NCBI GenBank assembly: GCA_015472025.1
Contig: BNHL01000001.1
Coordinates: 1,240,001-1,304,000, forward strand
Direction: 5' to 3'
DNA from: Cytophagales bacterium WSM2-2
Lineage (GTDB): Bacteria; Bacteroidota; Bacteroidia; Cytophagales; Cyclobacteriaceae
DNA: 64,000 bases
Every line of letters starts with the position of its first letter. The first letter of the stretch is position 1. A program made the translations under genes and the position numbers. Positions 8,592-17,263 of the stretch are shown here, one piece after another. The notes beneath the pieces are model-generated. The model was not told the origin of the DNA, made no database searches, and saw only the letters and a program-made list of their open reading frames with translations.

Positions 8592-10574
8592 ATGAAAAAG
8601 CTAACTCTTCCGTTGGCTTTCATTCTTGTATCGTCAACGGTAGTGCTTTCGCAAAACATGCTGAAGGCAACAGTAAAAGTAAAATCACCTGTTACTCTCG
8701 CCTACTCGGCAGACAACAAGTACCTCGCACTGGCATCTCCGGGAGAAGTCCAACTTCTCAATGCCGGAAGCGACACCAAGGCAAATATCATTGCCGGCTC
8801 GCGAGGTGTGAATGGACTTGCATTCAGCAACGACAACACATCGCTTGCCGCTGCTTGTGCTGATGGCACAATAAAAATCTGGTCCATTCCTGATGGGAAA
8901 CTGGTATCAACGCTAAAAGGGCACACAAGTGTCGTCATCGCACTTCGTTTTTGTGATGGTGATAAATCGCTCGTCTCTATCTCGGACGACAAGTCAGTGA
9001 ATATATGGGATGCAAAGGCAGGAACACTTCTCCAAAGCAAGAAAGACCACACCAAAGCGCTTCGTGGCCTTGATGTTAGTTTAGACGGGAAGTGGATTGC
9101 TACTGCTGGTGCCGAGCGTGACATTTTCCTAAGAGATGCAATTACTGGGGAAACAGTAAAAAAATTTACAGGTCACGAAGGTTGGGTTCGAACACTGGCG
9201 TTCTCACCCGACAATAAGATTCTGGCCAGCGGCAGTGACGACAAAAGAATAATCTTGTGGGATGTAGAGACTGGCAAGCAAGTGCGGCAATTTCCACAGA
9301 AGGGCTGGACCTATGACATCAAATTCAGTAATGATGGCAAATACATTTTCGCAGCTCTGGAAAAAAACGCTATTGGAGTTTATGATGTCAGCAATGGATT
9401 GCCTGCGCTCAAGCTGGATGATTTCGAAACTCCTGTGTTGTGCATGGCCATCAGTCCCAATGGAAAAGAAGTCGCCTCGATTCAGGAATTCACCAATGAA
9501 GTAAAGTATTGGAACATTGAGTCATTGAACATCTCACCGGTCTTTCGTTTTAAAGACAAAAAAGATGTGAATCCTCCGCAGATTTTTGTTTCTAATCCAC
9601 CCAATATCCAGGACAATCAGTTTCGCTACTCCAAAGACCAGATCGATATCACCGGTTCAGTAATTGACGAATCGGGAGTCAGACGTTTGCGCATCAATGG
9701 TCTTGAAACCCCGATCAAATCCAATGGAAATTTTTTGATCCGCTTACCGCTGAGTATGGGTGACAATTTCGTAACGATTGAAGCTACCGATGTAAATGAC
9801 AATATCGCATTGAAAAAATTCTCGATCCTCCGTAAAGATTTGCTGGGTGAAGACTACGATGCCTCGAAGGCGAAGAATTTCCTCTTTGTGGTTGGTATCA
9901 ACAATTATGAACACTGGCCACATCTCAACAATGCGGTGAAAGATGCGAATGACCTTGCCGGCACACTGATGGGCATGTACAATTTCGATTTCTCGAATGT
10001 CACCGTGTTGCGCGATGAACAAGCTACACGAAATAATATCTACAAGACGATGCGCAATTTTATCAACCTGGTCTCACCGACTGATAACCTTGTAATCTAC
10101 TTCTCTGGTCATGGACATTTTGATGAGTTGCTTAAAGAAGGATATTGGATTCCTTATGAAGCTAAAGTAAATGAAGAGGGCGATTACCTTCCGAATTCCT
10201 CCATTCTGAAAATCATTGAAAGTATCAACTCGCAACACATCTTCCTTATTGCAGATGCTTGCTTCTCGGGTTCTTTGTTTGGGGAGCAAAAGCGAGGTTA
10301 CGCTGATAACGTGGAGAAGTATAAATCACGTTGGGGTTTGGCGTCTGGGAGATTGGAAACTGTTTCCGATGGGGCGCAAGGAACCAATAGTCCATTTGCC
10401 ACGCAACTCCTGAAATTTTTGAAAGACAACTCCAAAGATAAGGTAACAGTCTCCGAAGTGATTCAGGCGGTGAAGCTGGGCGTTGCCGAAACCACTAATC
10501 AGACTCCAATTGGGAACCCGCTAAAAGTGACTGGCGATGAGGGTGGCGAGTTTGTTTTTTACAAGAAGAAATAA
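8592..10574 (+). CDS. Exported WD40-repeat protein with a C-terminal caspase-like (C14) protease domain
   Basis: 660 residues. A signal peptide (MKKLTLPLAFILVSSTVVLSQ) directs export. Residues about 30-320 form a WD40-type propeller with repeated units such as LAFSNDNTSLAAACADGTIKIW and LAFSPDNKILASGSDDKRIILW. Residues about 325-420 look like an Ig-like spacer (IDITGSVIDESGVRRL). Residues about 430-660 are a caspase/metacaspase fold beginning FLFVVGINNYEHWPHLNNAVKD; the catalytic dyad is visible as His507 in YFSGHGH and Cys557 in IADACFSG. The family cleaves peptides after basic or acidic residues; the substrate here is unknown. It lies 5 nt behind a barrel protein and behind a lipoprotein, suggesting an envelope function. 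Confidence 0.88.
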   Translation: MKKLTLPLAFILVSSTVVLSQNMLKATVKVKSPVTLAYSADNKYLALASPGEVQLLNAGSDTKANIIAGSRGVNGLAFSNDNTSLAAACADGTIKIWSIPDGKLVSTLKGHTSVVIALRFCDGDKSLVSISDDKSVNIWDAKAGTLLQSKKDHTKALRGLDVSLDGKWIATAGAERDIFLRDAITGETVKKFTGHEGWVRTLAFSPDNKILASGSDDKRIILWDVETGKQVRQFPQKGWTYDIKFSNDGKYIFAALEKNAIGVYDVSNGLPALKLDDFETPVLCMAISPNGKEVASIQEFTNEVKYWNIESLNISPVFRFKDKKDVNPPQIFVSNPPNIQDNQFRYSKDQIDITGSVIDESGVRRLRINGLETPIKSNGNFLIRLPLSMGDNFVTIEATDVNDNIALKKFSILRKDLLGEDYDASKAKNFLFVVGINNYEHWPHLNNAVKDANDLAGTLMGMYNFDFSNVTVLRDEQATRNNIYKTMRNFINLVSPTDNLVIYFSGHGHFDELLKEGYWIPYEAKVNEEGDYLPNSSILKIIESINSQHIFLIADACFSGSLFGEQKRGYADNVEKYKSRWGLASGRLETVSDGAQGTNSPFATQLLKFLKDNSKDKVTVSEVIQAVKLGVAETTNQTPIGNPLKVTGDEGGEFVFYKKK

Positions 10575-10580
10575 GGTCTA

Positions 10581-10946
10581 TCAGTCTTCCGGATACGGGA
10601 TAAAAACAAAGTTGGTAAACTCCTGGTCTACCACGAAGAGACAGCAAAATTCATCGGGGTCCTTGTATGCTTTCAGAAAATCATCTTGTTTGTCTTTGGC
10701 AATGAACTCGCGTTGCACAAATTCATCCATGAACGAGGCATAGTAATTCCAGTCAAGGTTCAATTCAAATTTTCCAATTAGCAATTGACCTATTGATAGT
10801 TCTTCTTTTGAAATCGGGAATATGGGGTTTTCAAATCCGCCTTTGCGAATCTGGTATGATGCTTCCTTGATGGTGTCGGCAATTTTTACAAAGTCCTGGG
10901 AAATAGTTCCCAGGTATTTTCCGCTGAGTTCGGGGTCATTGATCAT
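10581..10946 (-). CDS. Conserved-looking hypothetical protein, 121 residues
   Basis: Unrecognised cytosolic-type protein without signal peptide or membrane segment. The sequence is acidic, with an N-terminal helical part (MINDPELSGKYLGTISQDFVKIADTIKEASYQIRKGG) and a C-terminal part rich in aromatic residues (DEFCCLFVVDQEFTNFVFIPYPED). The segment GFENPIFPISKEELSIGQLLIG reads like a folded domain core. It has its own -7 element at 10982-10989 and converges with the caspase-like gene, the two stops lying 6 nt apart. Function cannot be assigned. Confidence 0.75.
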   Translation of the reverse strand: MINDPELSGKYLGTISQDFVKIADTIKEASYQIRKGGFENPIFPISKEELSIGQLLIGKFELNLDWNYYASFMDEFVQREFIAKDKQDDFLKAYKDPDEFCCLFVVDQEFTNFVFIPYPED

Positions 10947-10981
10947 TACTTTTTTTGCTTTAAATGTTCAGTTCGATTGAA

Positions 10982-10989
10982 CAAAGGTA
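10982..10989 (-). promoter_or_regulatory. -7 promoter element of the 121-residue hypothetical gene
   Basis: On the minus strand TACCTTTG fits TAnnTTTG, 35 nt upstream of the start at 10946. A TTG at 11014-11016 is a possible but distant (24 nt) -33 element. Confidence 0.45.
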
Positions 10990-11005
10990 CGTTCAGTTTG
11001 AGTCG

Positions 11006-11653
11006 CTATACTTCAATTGGGCGCCTTTTCTTCAGCCATTGAAAAATCAAACCTTTCTTAAAATATTCAATCAGCATTAAATTAGGAAGCCAGCTTGCCC
11101 ATGCTATGATTGCATAAGCTAAAGGTTGGTTCAGATTGAAATAAAATGAAGAGCAGAAAATATAAACACGCAAAGTGATCGCAGCAAGTGTCAGTGAAAA
11201 ACTTCGCCACATCCAAAGCTCATGTGCTATGATGTCTTTCTTCCTGATTTTTCGAAATGCTTCCAGTGTAAAGTAAAACCACAACCCGCATTGTAGCAGA
11301 AAGCTGGTCAATACCATCGGCCCGCGGTCGACAAAGAAACTCATGCCCAGGGCCCCCGGTGCAGCAAAAAACAGAATTCCGAAAACATAGAAGTATCCCG
11401 TCTTCCTATGAAACTTTATATACCTGCTCCGAAACCATTTCGAAACCTGTATAAATCCAGCGATAAGAATTAGTCCGGCAATAAGGACATGGAAATAGTA
11501 GAACGGAAGATAAATACCGGAAGCGACAGCGGCTTGTTTGATTCTCAGAAATCCATAAGACGAATCGAAATTAAAATAATAGAGTGTGTTCAGCGTCAGC
11601 GCTGCACCAAGAACAAAAAGCAATACCCAAAAAAATCTTCTGGCAAAAATCAT
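11006..11653 (-). CDS. DUF2306-type integral membrane protein
   Basis: A 215-residue polytopic inner-membrane protein with about six to seven hydrophobic segments. The pattern of GFIQVSKWFRSRYIKFHRKTGYFYVFGILF, with a conserved H-R-x-x-G-Y, and the later RKKDIIAHELWMWRSFSLTLAAITLRVY is characteristic of the DUF2306 family, which may bind haem through its histidines (family inference, not proven). The start overlaps the stop of the upstream YARHG lipoprotein gene by 4 nt (ATGA), so the two are cotranslated. Biochemical role is unknown. Confidence 0.8.
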   Translation of the reverse strand: MIFARRFFWVLLFVLGAALTLNTLYYFNFDSSYGFLRIKQAAVASGIYLPFYYFHVLIAGLILIAGFIQVSKWFRSRYIKFHRKTGYFYVFGILFFAAPGALGMSFFVDRGPMVLTSFLLQCGLWFYFTLEAFRKIRKKDIIAHELWMWRSFSLTLAAITLRVYIFCSSFYFNLNQPLAYAIIAWASWLPNLMLIEYFKKGLIFQWLKKRRPIEV

Positions 11654-13485
11654 CCGGCATCACCCGACTCACTTGATTCCTTGCCGACCATACGCACCAG
11701 AAAATCCAGGTTGTACCTGTCGATTTCAGAAGCATTGGAGTAAACTTCATCGTAGGATTTGGTCAGCGGTTTGTAATTGGAGAAATAATTATGCCGCTCA
11801 GGATCTTCGAAGATATAGCCATTGGCCGCCAGTATTTCATCCCTCATCAATCGCAAGGTTTCATCACTGACAAATGAGGTATTTACATTCCGCTGAGCTT
11901 CCCTATCATAGAAGTCAAAATTGCCTGTGAGGTATGAGCTATCCATTTTAACAAATTCAGTAAAGCTGAATCTGCGTGAAGAGTTTTTCGCTGTAAGCGT
12001 TTGACCGCTTAGCTCGTAGAAACTGTAATAGGGATAATTTATCTCGGCTGCATTCGCTGGTCCATACTCCATGTCGTTGGTTATTACAGCCTTCGCCTGG
12101 AACAGTCCGTTTTCTAGTTTGGTAAACTCAAAATCCTGATCTCCGAAAGCACCTACATCCCCAACTATATTCCGGTCTTTGTCCAGCAAAATAATCTTGC
12201 GGGTAGAATAAAATTCTCCACGCCCACCGATGTAACGAGTCTTGAAAACAGAAATAAATGCATCAAGCGTTTCAGAAAGACTGAATGGCTTCTCTGTTGA
12301 ACTTTCTATGTAGTCATTTCCGAATTGATAGCCCGCGTTTTCGCCTGAAGAAGGCGTCATGAACCCGCTATTGACAAGTTCAAAAATATGATTCACGACA
12401 AAATATGCCGGTGAAATTACAAGTCCAATGGATTGATAATTTGCTTCTCCAGACGGAGGGTATAGTATGTTTATCAAATCCTGATGGTCCTTGCCCAGCG
12501 CGAATGTATTCCCGGTGAGGAAAGCAAAATCCCTGACACTTTCCTCAGCCCCGGCTGAAGGGAGGCCCTGCTTAAAAGTAAATTGTGTATCAAACCAGCC
12601 GTACCCGTCTACATTCTTGACAATTGCTGCTGCTCCATCTGCATCATACGGTATTAGCCACTCGAAATTCGCTGGTACAAGTTCTTTCCCTTCCAGTGAA
12701 TAATAACCGATTTTTCCTTCGTTCCTTACTTCCACTGCTCCTTCCAAGTGCATCGAAGGGTTACCAATCAGGTCAAACTCGGCAGGCACAATCACTTTGC
12801 CTGTCTCATCAAGAAGACCCATTTTAAAATTTTGTGGATTCTGAGGTTGTATGGATTCAAAAGTATACTCACCCTTCACAACATAGTAGTACGTCATGTT
12901 TTTGTGGTGAGCGTACCAGACTACCGAATCGTATCCCTTCTTCAATTCAATTGATTTATCATAATATATTTTCCGGTCGGCCATCAGTCGGTCGAGTGCA
13001 GCTGCATTTTCGATTTCGTTTTTTACCGAGATATACTTCGTATATAATTCTTCAGCATCGAGTCGACTCACAAATAGTTTTTTTCCTTTTCGGACTAATT
13101 GAATTTTGCAAAAAGTCCGTTGCGCTGATTGGCCCTGGCCGGTTAATTCCACCGGCACCAGAATCACGAGGAATGATGGATCAGGTACAAGCTCGGCTTC
13201 GCTCATAATAATTGTAGCGCTGATCTGTGGATCGCTGTTTCCTAGAATGGCAATAGCTTTCCTTATCTCATCGCTCTTTTGAAAAGTCTGAAACAACTTG
13301 AATAGATCCTTTTCAGAGCCAGTCAGTTTACTTTGAAAATCCGTTAGGAAAATTTTTACGTTCTCATCTAGTCCTTCATTCTTTTTTGAAGAAACCGAAC
13401 AGGCGACAGCAACTGCAAAAAGCACCAGTGTTGCCATCAGGGATACTTTCTTTATAGTCGTCATAATCTGAATTTTAAATTTCAC
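11650..13485 (-). CDS. Lipoprotein with WG repeats and a C-terminal YARHG-like domain
   Basis: 611 residues. The N-terminus is a lipoprotein signal (KKVSLMATLVLFAVAVAC). An alternative start at 13464 (MTTIKK) would also give a complete signal and cannot be excluded. The middle contains WG-type repeats at about residues 220-310 (MGLLDETGKVIVPAEFDLIG, EGKIGYYSLEGKELVPANFEWL, DGYGWFD). The C-terminal 70 residues hold SDETLRLMRDEILAANGYIF, the motif of the YARHG domain, an extracellular module of unknown function. It lies 19 nt behind the GDPD gene and overlaps the DUF2306 gene, so the three form an operon. Confidence 0.8.
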   Translation of the reverse strand: MKFKIQIMTTIKKVSLMATLVLFAVAVACSVSSKKNEGLDENVKIFLTDFQSKLTGSEKDLFKLFQTFQKSDEIRKAIAILGNSDPQISATIIMSEAELVPDPSFLVILVPVELTGQGQSAQRTFCKIQLVRKGKKLFVSRLDAEELYTKYISVKNEIENAAALDRLMADRKIYYDKSIELKKGYDSVVWYAHHKNMTYYYVVKGEYTFESIQPQNPQNFKMGLLDETGKVIVPAEFDLIGNPSMHLEGAVEVRNEGKIGYYSLEGKELVPANFEWLIPYDADGAAAIVKNVDGYGWFDTQFTFKQGLPSAGAEESVRDFAFLTGNTFALGKDHQDLINILYPPSGEANYQSIGLVISPAYFVVNHIFELVNSGFMTPSSGENAGYQFGNDYIESSTEKPFSLSETLDAFISVFKTRYIGGRGEFYSTRKIILLDKDRNIVGDVGAFGDQDFEFTKLENGLFQAKAVITNDMEYGPANAAEINYPYYSFYELSGQTLTAKNSSRRFSFTEFVKMDSSYLTGNFDFYDREAQRNVNTSFVSDETLRLMRDEILAANGYIFEDPERHNYFSNYKPLTKSYDEVYSNASEIDRYNLDFLVRMVGKESSESGDAG

Positions 13486-13504
13486 CGTTTACTTCGGGCA
13501 TGAA

Positions 13505-14464
13505 TTAATGCTTTCCATTTAATGTCAGCTTCAGTTTCTTAGCTCGATTGGGATAATCCGTAATAATTCCATCTACACCCATCTCTTTCAATTCCTTCAT
13601 GTCTGACTCATTGTTTACGGTCCAGGGGATGACGCGCATGTGACCGATTTTCTTGACCTTGATGTTACGTGTTGGGTTAAGCGCATGTAAGTGTGCAATT
13701 TCGTTCTTATCGAGCAAATGAAAATCCGGGCTGTAGATATCCGGGAAGAAACCAAGTTCATGCAGATTGTCTCTCGATTCTTTGAGATTATCGATCAACA
13801 GGGCGAGTCGCACATTTGGATATTTCTGATGCCAGTATTGCAGTACGCGAATATCAAATGACTGGATCACCACACGGTCCCACGGCAGGTACTGATCAAT
13901 CAGGTCGTGCGCCAGGTCTGAAAACTCTTCAGGCTTGGGATGAAATGTACCGTCCCCTGTCTTCGCACTCTTGATCTCGATATTATAGTCCACTTCATAC
14001 TTGGTAAAATTCTTGATGTGGTTTTCGACAGCAACGATCACATCCGAAAGCAACGGTTTGGAAACTTTAAGCTTTTGCTGCTCTTCGAATTTCTTATTGC
14101 CTTTCGACCCGCAATCCCACGACTTCACTTCCTCATAACTCATCTGAAAAATGTTGAACTTCTTTTCATCCTTCCCCTTGATTTCATTGCCGGAGGGATC
14201 AAGGCAAAAATCCGCATTCATCCAGGGTTCATGCGAAACAATCACTTGCTTGTCTTTCGTTATTGTCAAATCCATTTCAAGTGTGGTAACACCGGAATCC
14301 AGTGCAACCATAAATGCAGGAATGGTATTTTCAGGCATCAGGCCTCTGGCGCCACGGTGGCCCTGTACATCAAATTTTGGGGTCATGATTTGTGCCACAG
14401 CATTATTTATGATGAAGAGCAGAAGTGCGCTGTGTTTTACGAATTTAATCAAGGTGTTTTTCAT
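13505..14464 (-). CDS. Exported glycerophosphodiester phosphodiesterase
   Basis: Hydrolyses glycerophosphodiesters to sn-glycerol 3-phosphate and an alcohol. 319 residues: signal peptide to NAVAQ at about 25, then a TIM-barrel GDPD domain. Catalytic and metal residues are visible as GHRGARG (His36), TTLEMDLTITKD (Glu63, Asp65) and SHEP (His78); the late VIPWTVNNESDMKELKEMGVDGIITDYP is the typical C-terminal strand motif. It is therefore a periplasmic UgpQ/GlpQ-like enzyme, with substrates possibly from phospholipid turnover. It is first in a minus-strand operon with the YARHG lipoprotein and DUF2306 genes. Confidence 0.92.
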   Translation of the reverse strand: MKNTLIKFVKHSALLLFIINNAVAQIMTPKFDVQGHRGARGLMPENTIPAFMVALDSGVTTLEMDLTITKDKQVIVSHEPWMNADFCLDPSGNEIKGKDEKKFNIFQMSYEEVKSWDCGSKGNKKFEEQQKLKVSKPLLSDVIVAVENHIKNFTKYEVDYNIEIKSAKTGDGTFHPKPEEFSDLAHDLIDQYLPWDRVVIQSFDIRVLQYWHQKYPNVRLALLIDNLKESRDNLHELGFFPDIYSPDFHLLDKNEIAHLHALNPTRNIKVKKIGHMRVIPWTVNNESDMKELKEMGVDGIITDYPNRAKKLKLTLNGKH

Positions 14465-14540
14465 TCGCTTTAAATATAAATCAAATTTTCATTCTCACGG
14501 ACAGTCGTTTAGTACCGATGCGATCTATGACAAACTCCAT

Positions 14541-14548
14541 TAACTTTG
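14541..14548 (+). promoter_or_regulatory. -7 promoter element upstream of the E1 alpha/beta gene
   Basis: TAACTTTG matches TAnnTTTG and lies 19 nt before the ATG at 14568, giving a very short leader. A T-rich stretch near 14508 is the only candidate for a -33 element. Confidence 0.45.
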
Positions 14549-14567
14549 CGGCTTCAATTTTCCATCC

Positions 14568-16547
14568 ATGAAGTTTGCCCGTAAAAAGTATTCCAGCGAA
14601 ACACTCCTACGTCTTTATGAATCCTTGCTCCGTCCGCGTCTTATTGAAGAAAAAATGCTCATTCTGCTTCGCCAGAACAAGATCAGCAAATGGTTCAGCG
14701 GTATAGGTCAGGAAGCCATTTCTGTCGGAATCACTGCGGCTTTAGATAAGGACGAATACATTTTGCCGATGCACCGGAACCTGGGTGTTTTTACAGGCCG
14801 GGAGATGCCTTTCGACAGGCTCTTTGCACAATGGCAAGGCACAATGAAAGGATACACCAAAGGACGAGACCGTTCTTTTCACTTTGGCACCAATGAGCAT
14901 CACATTGTTGGAATGATCTCGCACCTCGGGCCTCAAAATGGAGTGGCCGATGGAATTGCGCTAGCCACCAAACTAAAAAAAGAAAATAAGGTCACCGTTG
15001 TATTTAATGGAGATGGTGGAACAAGTGAAGGGGACTTTCACGAAGCGGTAAACGTAGCCGCAGTTTGGGACTTGCCGGTAATCTTTGTCATTGAAAACAA
15101 CGGGTACGGGCTCTCAACTCCGAGCAACGAGCAGTTTCGCTGCAAACAATTTATTGACAAGGCCATTGGCTATGGCATCGAGGGTGTACAAGTAGACGGA
15201 AACAATATCCTTGAAGTCTACGATACTGTAAAAACGCTCGCTGAAAGTCTTCGAAAAAAACCAAGACCCATCTTACTTGAGTGTATCACTTTTCGCATGC
15301 GCGGACACGAAGAGGCCAGCGGCACAAAATATGTGCCCAAGGAACTCATGGAAACCTGGGCTAAAAAAGATCCGCTCGACAACTACGAAAAATATTTACT
15401 GAAAGAAGAAGTGATCGACCAAAAGACGATTGACAGTATTCGTAAAAAAATCAAAAAGGAGATCGAAGAAGGATTGGCTACCGCGTTTGAGGAAACTTAT
15501 CCCGAGGCAAGCACCGAACTGGAGTATTCCGATGTATATGCTCCTTTCAATCAGGTCGTGGTCAATCCACAATCAGAAAAGAAAACTGAAAAACGTTTTA
15601 TCGATGCCATCAGTGACGGTCTTCGTCAAAGTATGGAGAAGTACAACAATCTTGTGCTCATGGGCCAGGACATTGCCGATTACGGAGGGGTATTTAAAAT
15701 CACTGAGGGTTTTGTAAAGCAGTTTGGTAAAGATCGCGTGCGAAATACACCACTGTGTGAGGCTGCAATTGTTGGAACCAGTCTTGGGCTTTCAGTGAAG
15801 GGAATGAAGGCGATGGTAGAAATGCAGTTCGCGGATTTTGTGACCGAAGGCTTCAATCAAATTGTAAATAACCTTGCGAAAGCCCACTGGCGCTGGGGGC
15901 AACCTGCCGATGTGGTCGTGCGTATGCCAACCGGGGCCGGTACAGCAGCTGGACCTTTTCACTCCCAAAGCAATGAGGCGTGGTTCTTCCATACTCCAGG
16001 ATTGAAAATCGTGTACCCGTCCAATCCATACGATGCTAAAGGATTACTGTGTGCGGCACTCGAAGATCCGAACCCCTACATGTATTTCGAGCACAAATTA
16101 TTGTATCGATCAGTGAAAGATGTTATCCCGGATGACTACTACACTATTGAGATTGGTAAAGCAAAATTGATATCAGAAGGAAATGATCTTTCTATCATCA
16201 CTTACGGTATGGGCGTTCATTGGGCGCAAGAGATTCTTAATGAAATGAAAGATGTGAGCGCGGATGTCCTGGACCTGCGGACGTTGCTTCCATGGGATAA
16301 AGATGCGGTTGAACAGACCGTGAGGAAAACTAATCGCGTCCTCGTTCTTCATGAAGACACACTCACCGGTGGGATTGGCGGAGAAATTGCGGCATGGATC
16401 AGTGAAAATTGTTTCCACCATCTCGATGCTCCTGTAATGCGTGTTGCTTCGCTTGACACAGCCATTCCTTTTGCCCCGACTTTGGAGAATAATTTTCTAC
16501 CAAAAGGAAGATTGAAAAACAAAATAGAAGAGCTCTTAAAGTTCTGA
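14568..16547 (+). CDS. 2-oxoacid dehydrogenase E1, alpha and beta subunits fused
   Basis: Thiamine-diphosphate enzyme that decarboxylates a 2-oxoacid and transfers the acyl group to the E2 lipoyl domain. Residues about 1-330 are an E1 alpha subunit with RLIEEKMLILLRQNKI, the phosphoserine-loop region DRSFHFG and the ThDP/Mg motif NGDGGTSEGDFHEAVNVAA...NN at about 147-177. Residues about 345-659 are an E1 beta subunit (MGQDIADYGGVFKITEGF, DFVTEGFNQIVNNLAK, LDLRTLLPWDKDAVEQTV). Single-chain alpha-beta E1 proteins are usual in Bacteroidota and often annotated as branched-chain (2-oxoisovalerate) type; pyruvate specificity is also possible. E2 and E3 are not adjacent. Confidence 0.93.
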   Translation: MKFARKKYSSETLLRLYESLLRPRLIEEKMLILLRQNKISKWFSGIGQEAISVGITAALDKDEYILPMHRNLGVFTGREMPFDRLFAQWQGTMKGYTKGRDRSFHFGTNEHHIVGMISHLGPQNGVADGIALATKLKKENKVTVVFNGDGGTSEGDFHEAVNVAAVWDLPVIFVIENNGYGLSTPSNEQFRCKQFIDKAIGYGIEGVQVDGNNILEVYDTVKTLAESLRKKPRPILLECITFRMRGHEEASGTKYVPKELMETWAKKDPLDNYEKYLLKEEVIDQKTIDSIRKKIKKEIEEGLATAFEETYPEASTELEYSDVYAPFNQVVVNPQSEKKTEKRFIDAISDGLRQSMEKYNNLVLMGQDIADYGGVFKITEGFVKQFGKDRVRNTPLCEAAIVGTSLGLSVKGMKAMVEMQFADFVTEGFNQIVNNLAKAHWRWGQPADVVVRMPTGAGTAAGPFHSQSNEAWFFHTPGLKIVYPSNPYDAKGLLCAALEDPNPYMYFEHKLLYRSVKDVIPDDYYTIEIGKAKLISEGNDLSIITYGMGVHWAQEILNEMKDVSADVLDLRTLLPWDKDAVEQTVRKTNRVLVLHEDTLTGGIGGEIAAWISENCFHHLDAPVMRVASLDTAIPFAPTLENNFLPKGRLKNKIEELLKF

Positions 16548-16564
16548 TTTTAAACCCAATCCGA

Positions 16565-17203
16565 ATGGGCTTCTTTTCGTCCTCAAAGCCGAAATATTCT
16601 GACAAAGTTTGGAAGTCCTCTGCTTTTTGTTTGAAGGGAATGGTCACGGACGCACTGCAACTCATTACCCAAAATGAAGCACCCGTAATTGCATCCCAAT
16701 TTCCGGAAGGCCAGGAAAAAATCGTCCAGTTTCTCTCATCCAACCAAGTGCCCTACTTTCTGGTTGACCCGACAAACACTGACGAAGCTTGGCATCAATC
16801 ACAGGTCGTATATGTTTTAAACTGGAAATTTATCAAGCCCTCCGAAGCGATCGATTTTCTCACTCGATTATTGAAAAAATCGAAAGTGCATCTCTTTTTC
16901 TTCGGGCACTATCCCCTTCCATCCAAAGAGAACAGAATACTTGACCAATTCAGTGTCATTCAATTACCGCTTCCCGTTACTTTCTTTTCATCCCTTGACG
17001 AGCCTTCTTTTGAAATCTTTGGTGCGTCTCAAATCATTTCGATCATGGACAAGATGGGGATGAAAGACGAGGAGCCAGTGGAACACGCCATGGTAGCTAA
17101 AGCAATGGAGCGTGCCAGGCAAAAAATTGAAGACAAGGTCAAGTTTGACCATGAAGCAAATTCCGAGAAAGAGTGGTTTCAAAAGAATGTCAGGCAGGGC
17201 TAA
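16565..17203 (+). CDS. Degenerate SecA-like protein (NBD2 remnant), probably ATPase-inactive
   Basis: 212 residues, 17 nt behind the E1 gene. Residues about 148-190 (FEIFGASQIISIMDKMGM then VEHAMVAKAMERARQKIE) match the SecA segment after nucleotide-binding domain 2; E. coli SecA has LGMKPGEAIEH and VTKAIANAQRKVE there. Residues about 38-145 also follow the NBD2 layout: APVIASQFPEGQEKIVQFL parallels the SecA strand-helix QPVLVGT..., and HLFFFGHYPLPSKENRIL...TFFSSLDE parallels GLFIIGTERHESRR...FFLSLED. The catalytic helicase motif (GRAGRQGD with the arginine finger) is absent, and no Walker A or DEAD-like motif occurs. Role unknown; a scaffold or accessory export factor is a guess. Confidence 0.65.
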   Translation: MGFFSSSKPKYSDKVWKSSAFCLKGMVTDALQLITQNEAPVIASQFPEGQEKIVQFLSSNQVPYFLVDPTNTDEAWHQSQVVYVLNWKFIKPSEAIDFLTRLLKKSKVHLFFFGHYPLPSKENRILDQFSVIQLPLPVTFFSSLDEPSFEIFGASQIISIMDKMGMKDEEPVEHAMVAKAMERARQKIEDKVKFDHEANSEKEWFQKNVRQG

Positions 17204-17263
17204 AGCGCTCATTCTGAAATAGTCCGCACAATTTTTTCTATCTTAGCCTGTTTAAGTAATACC

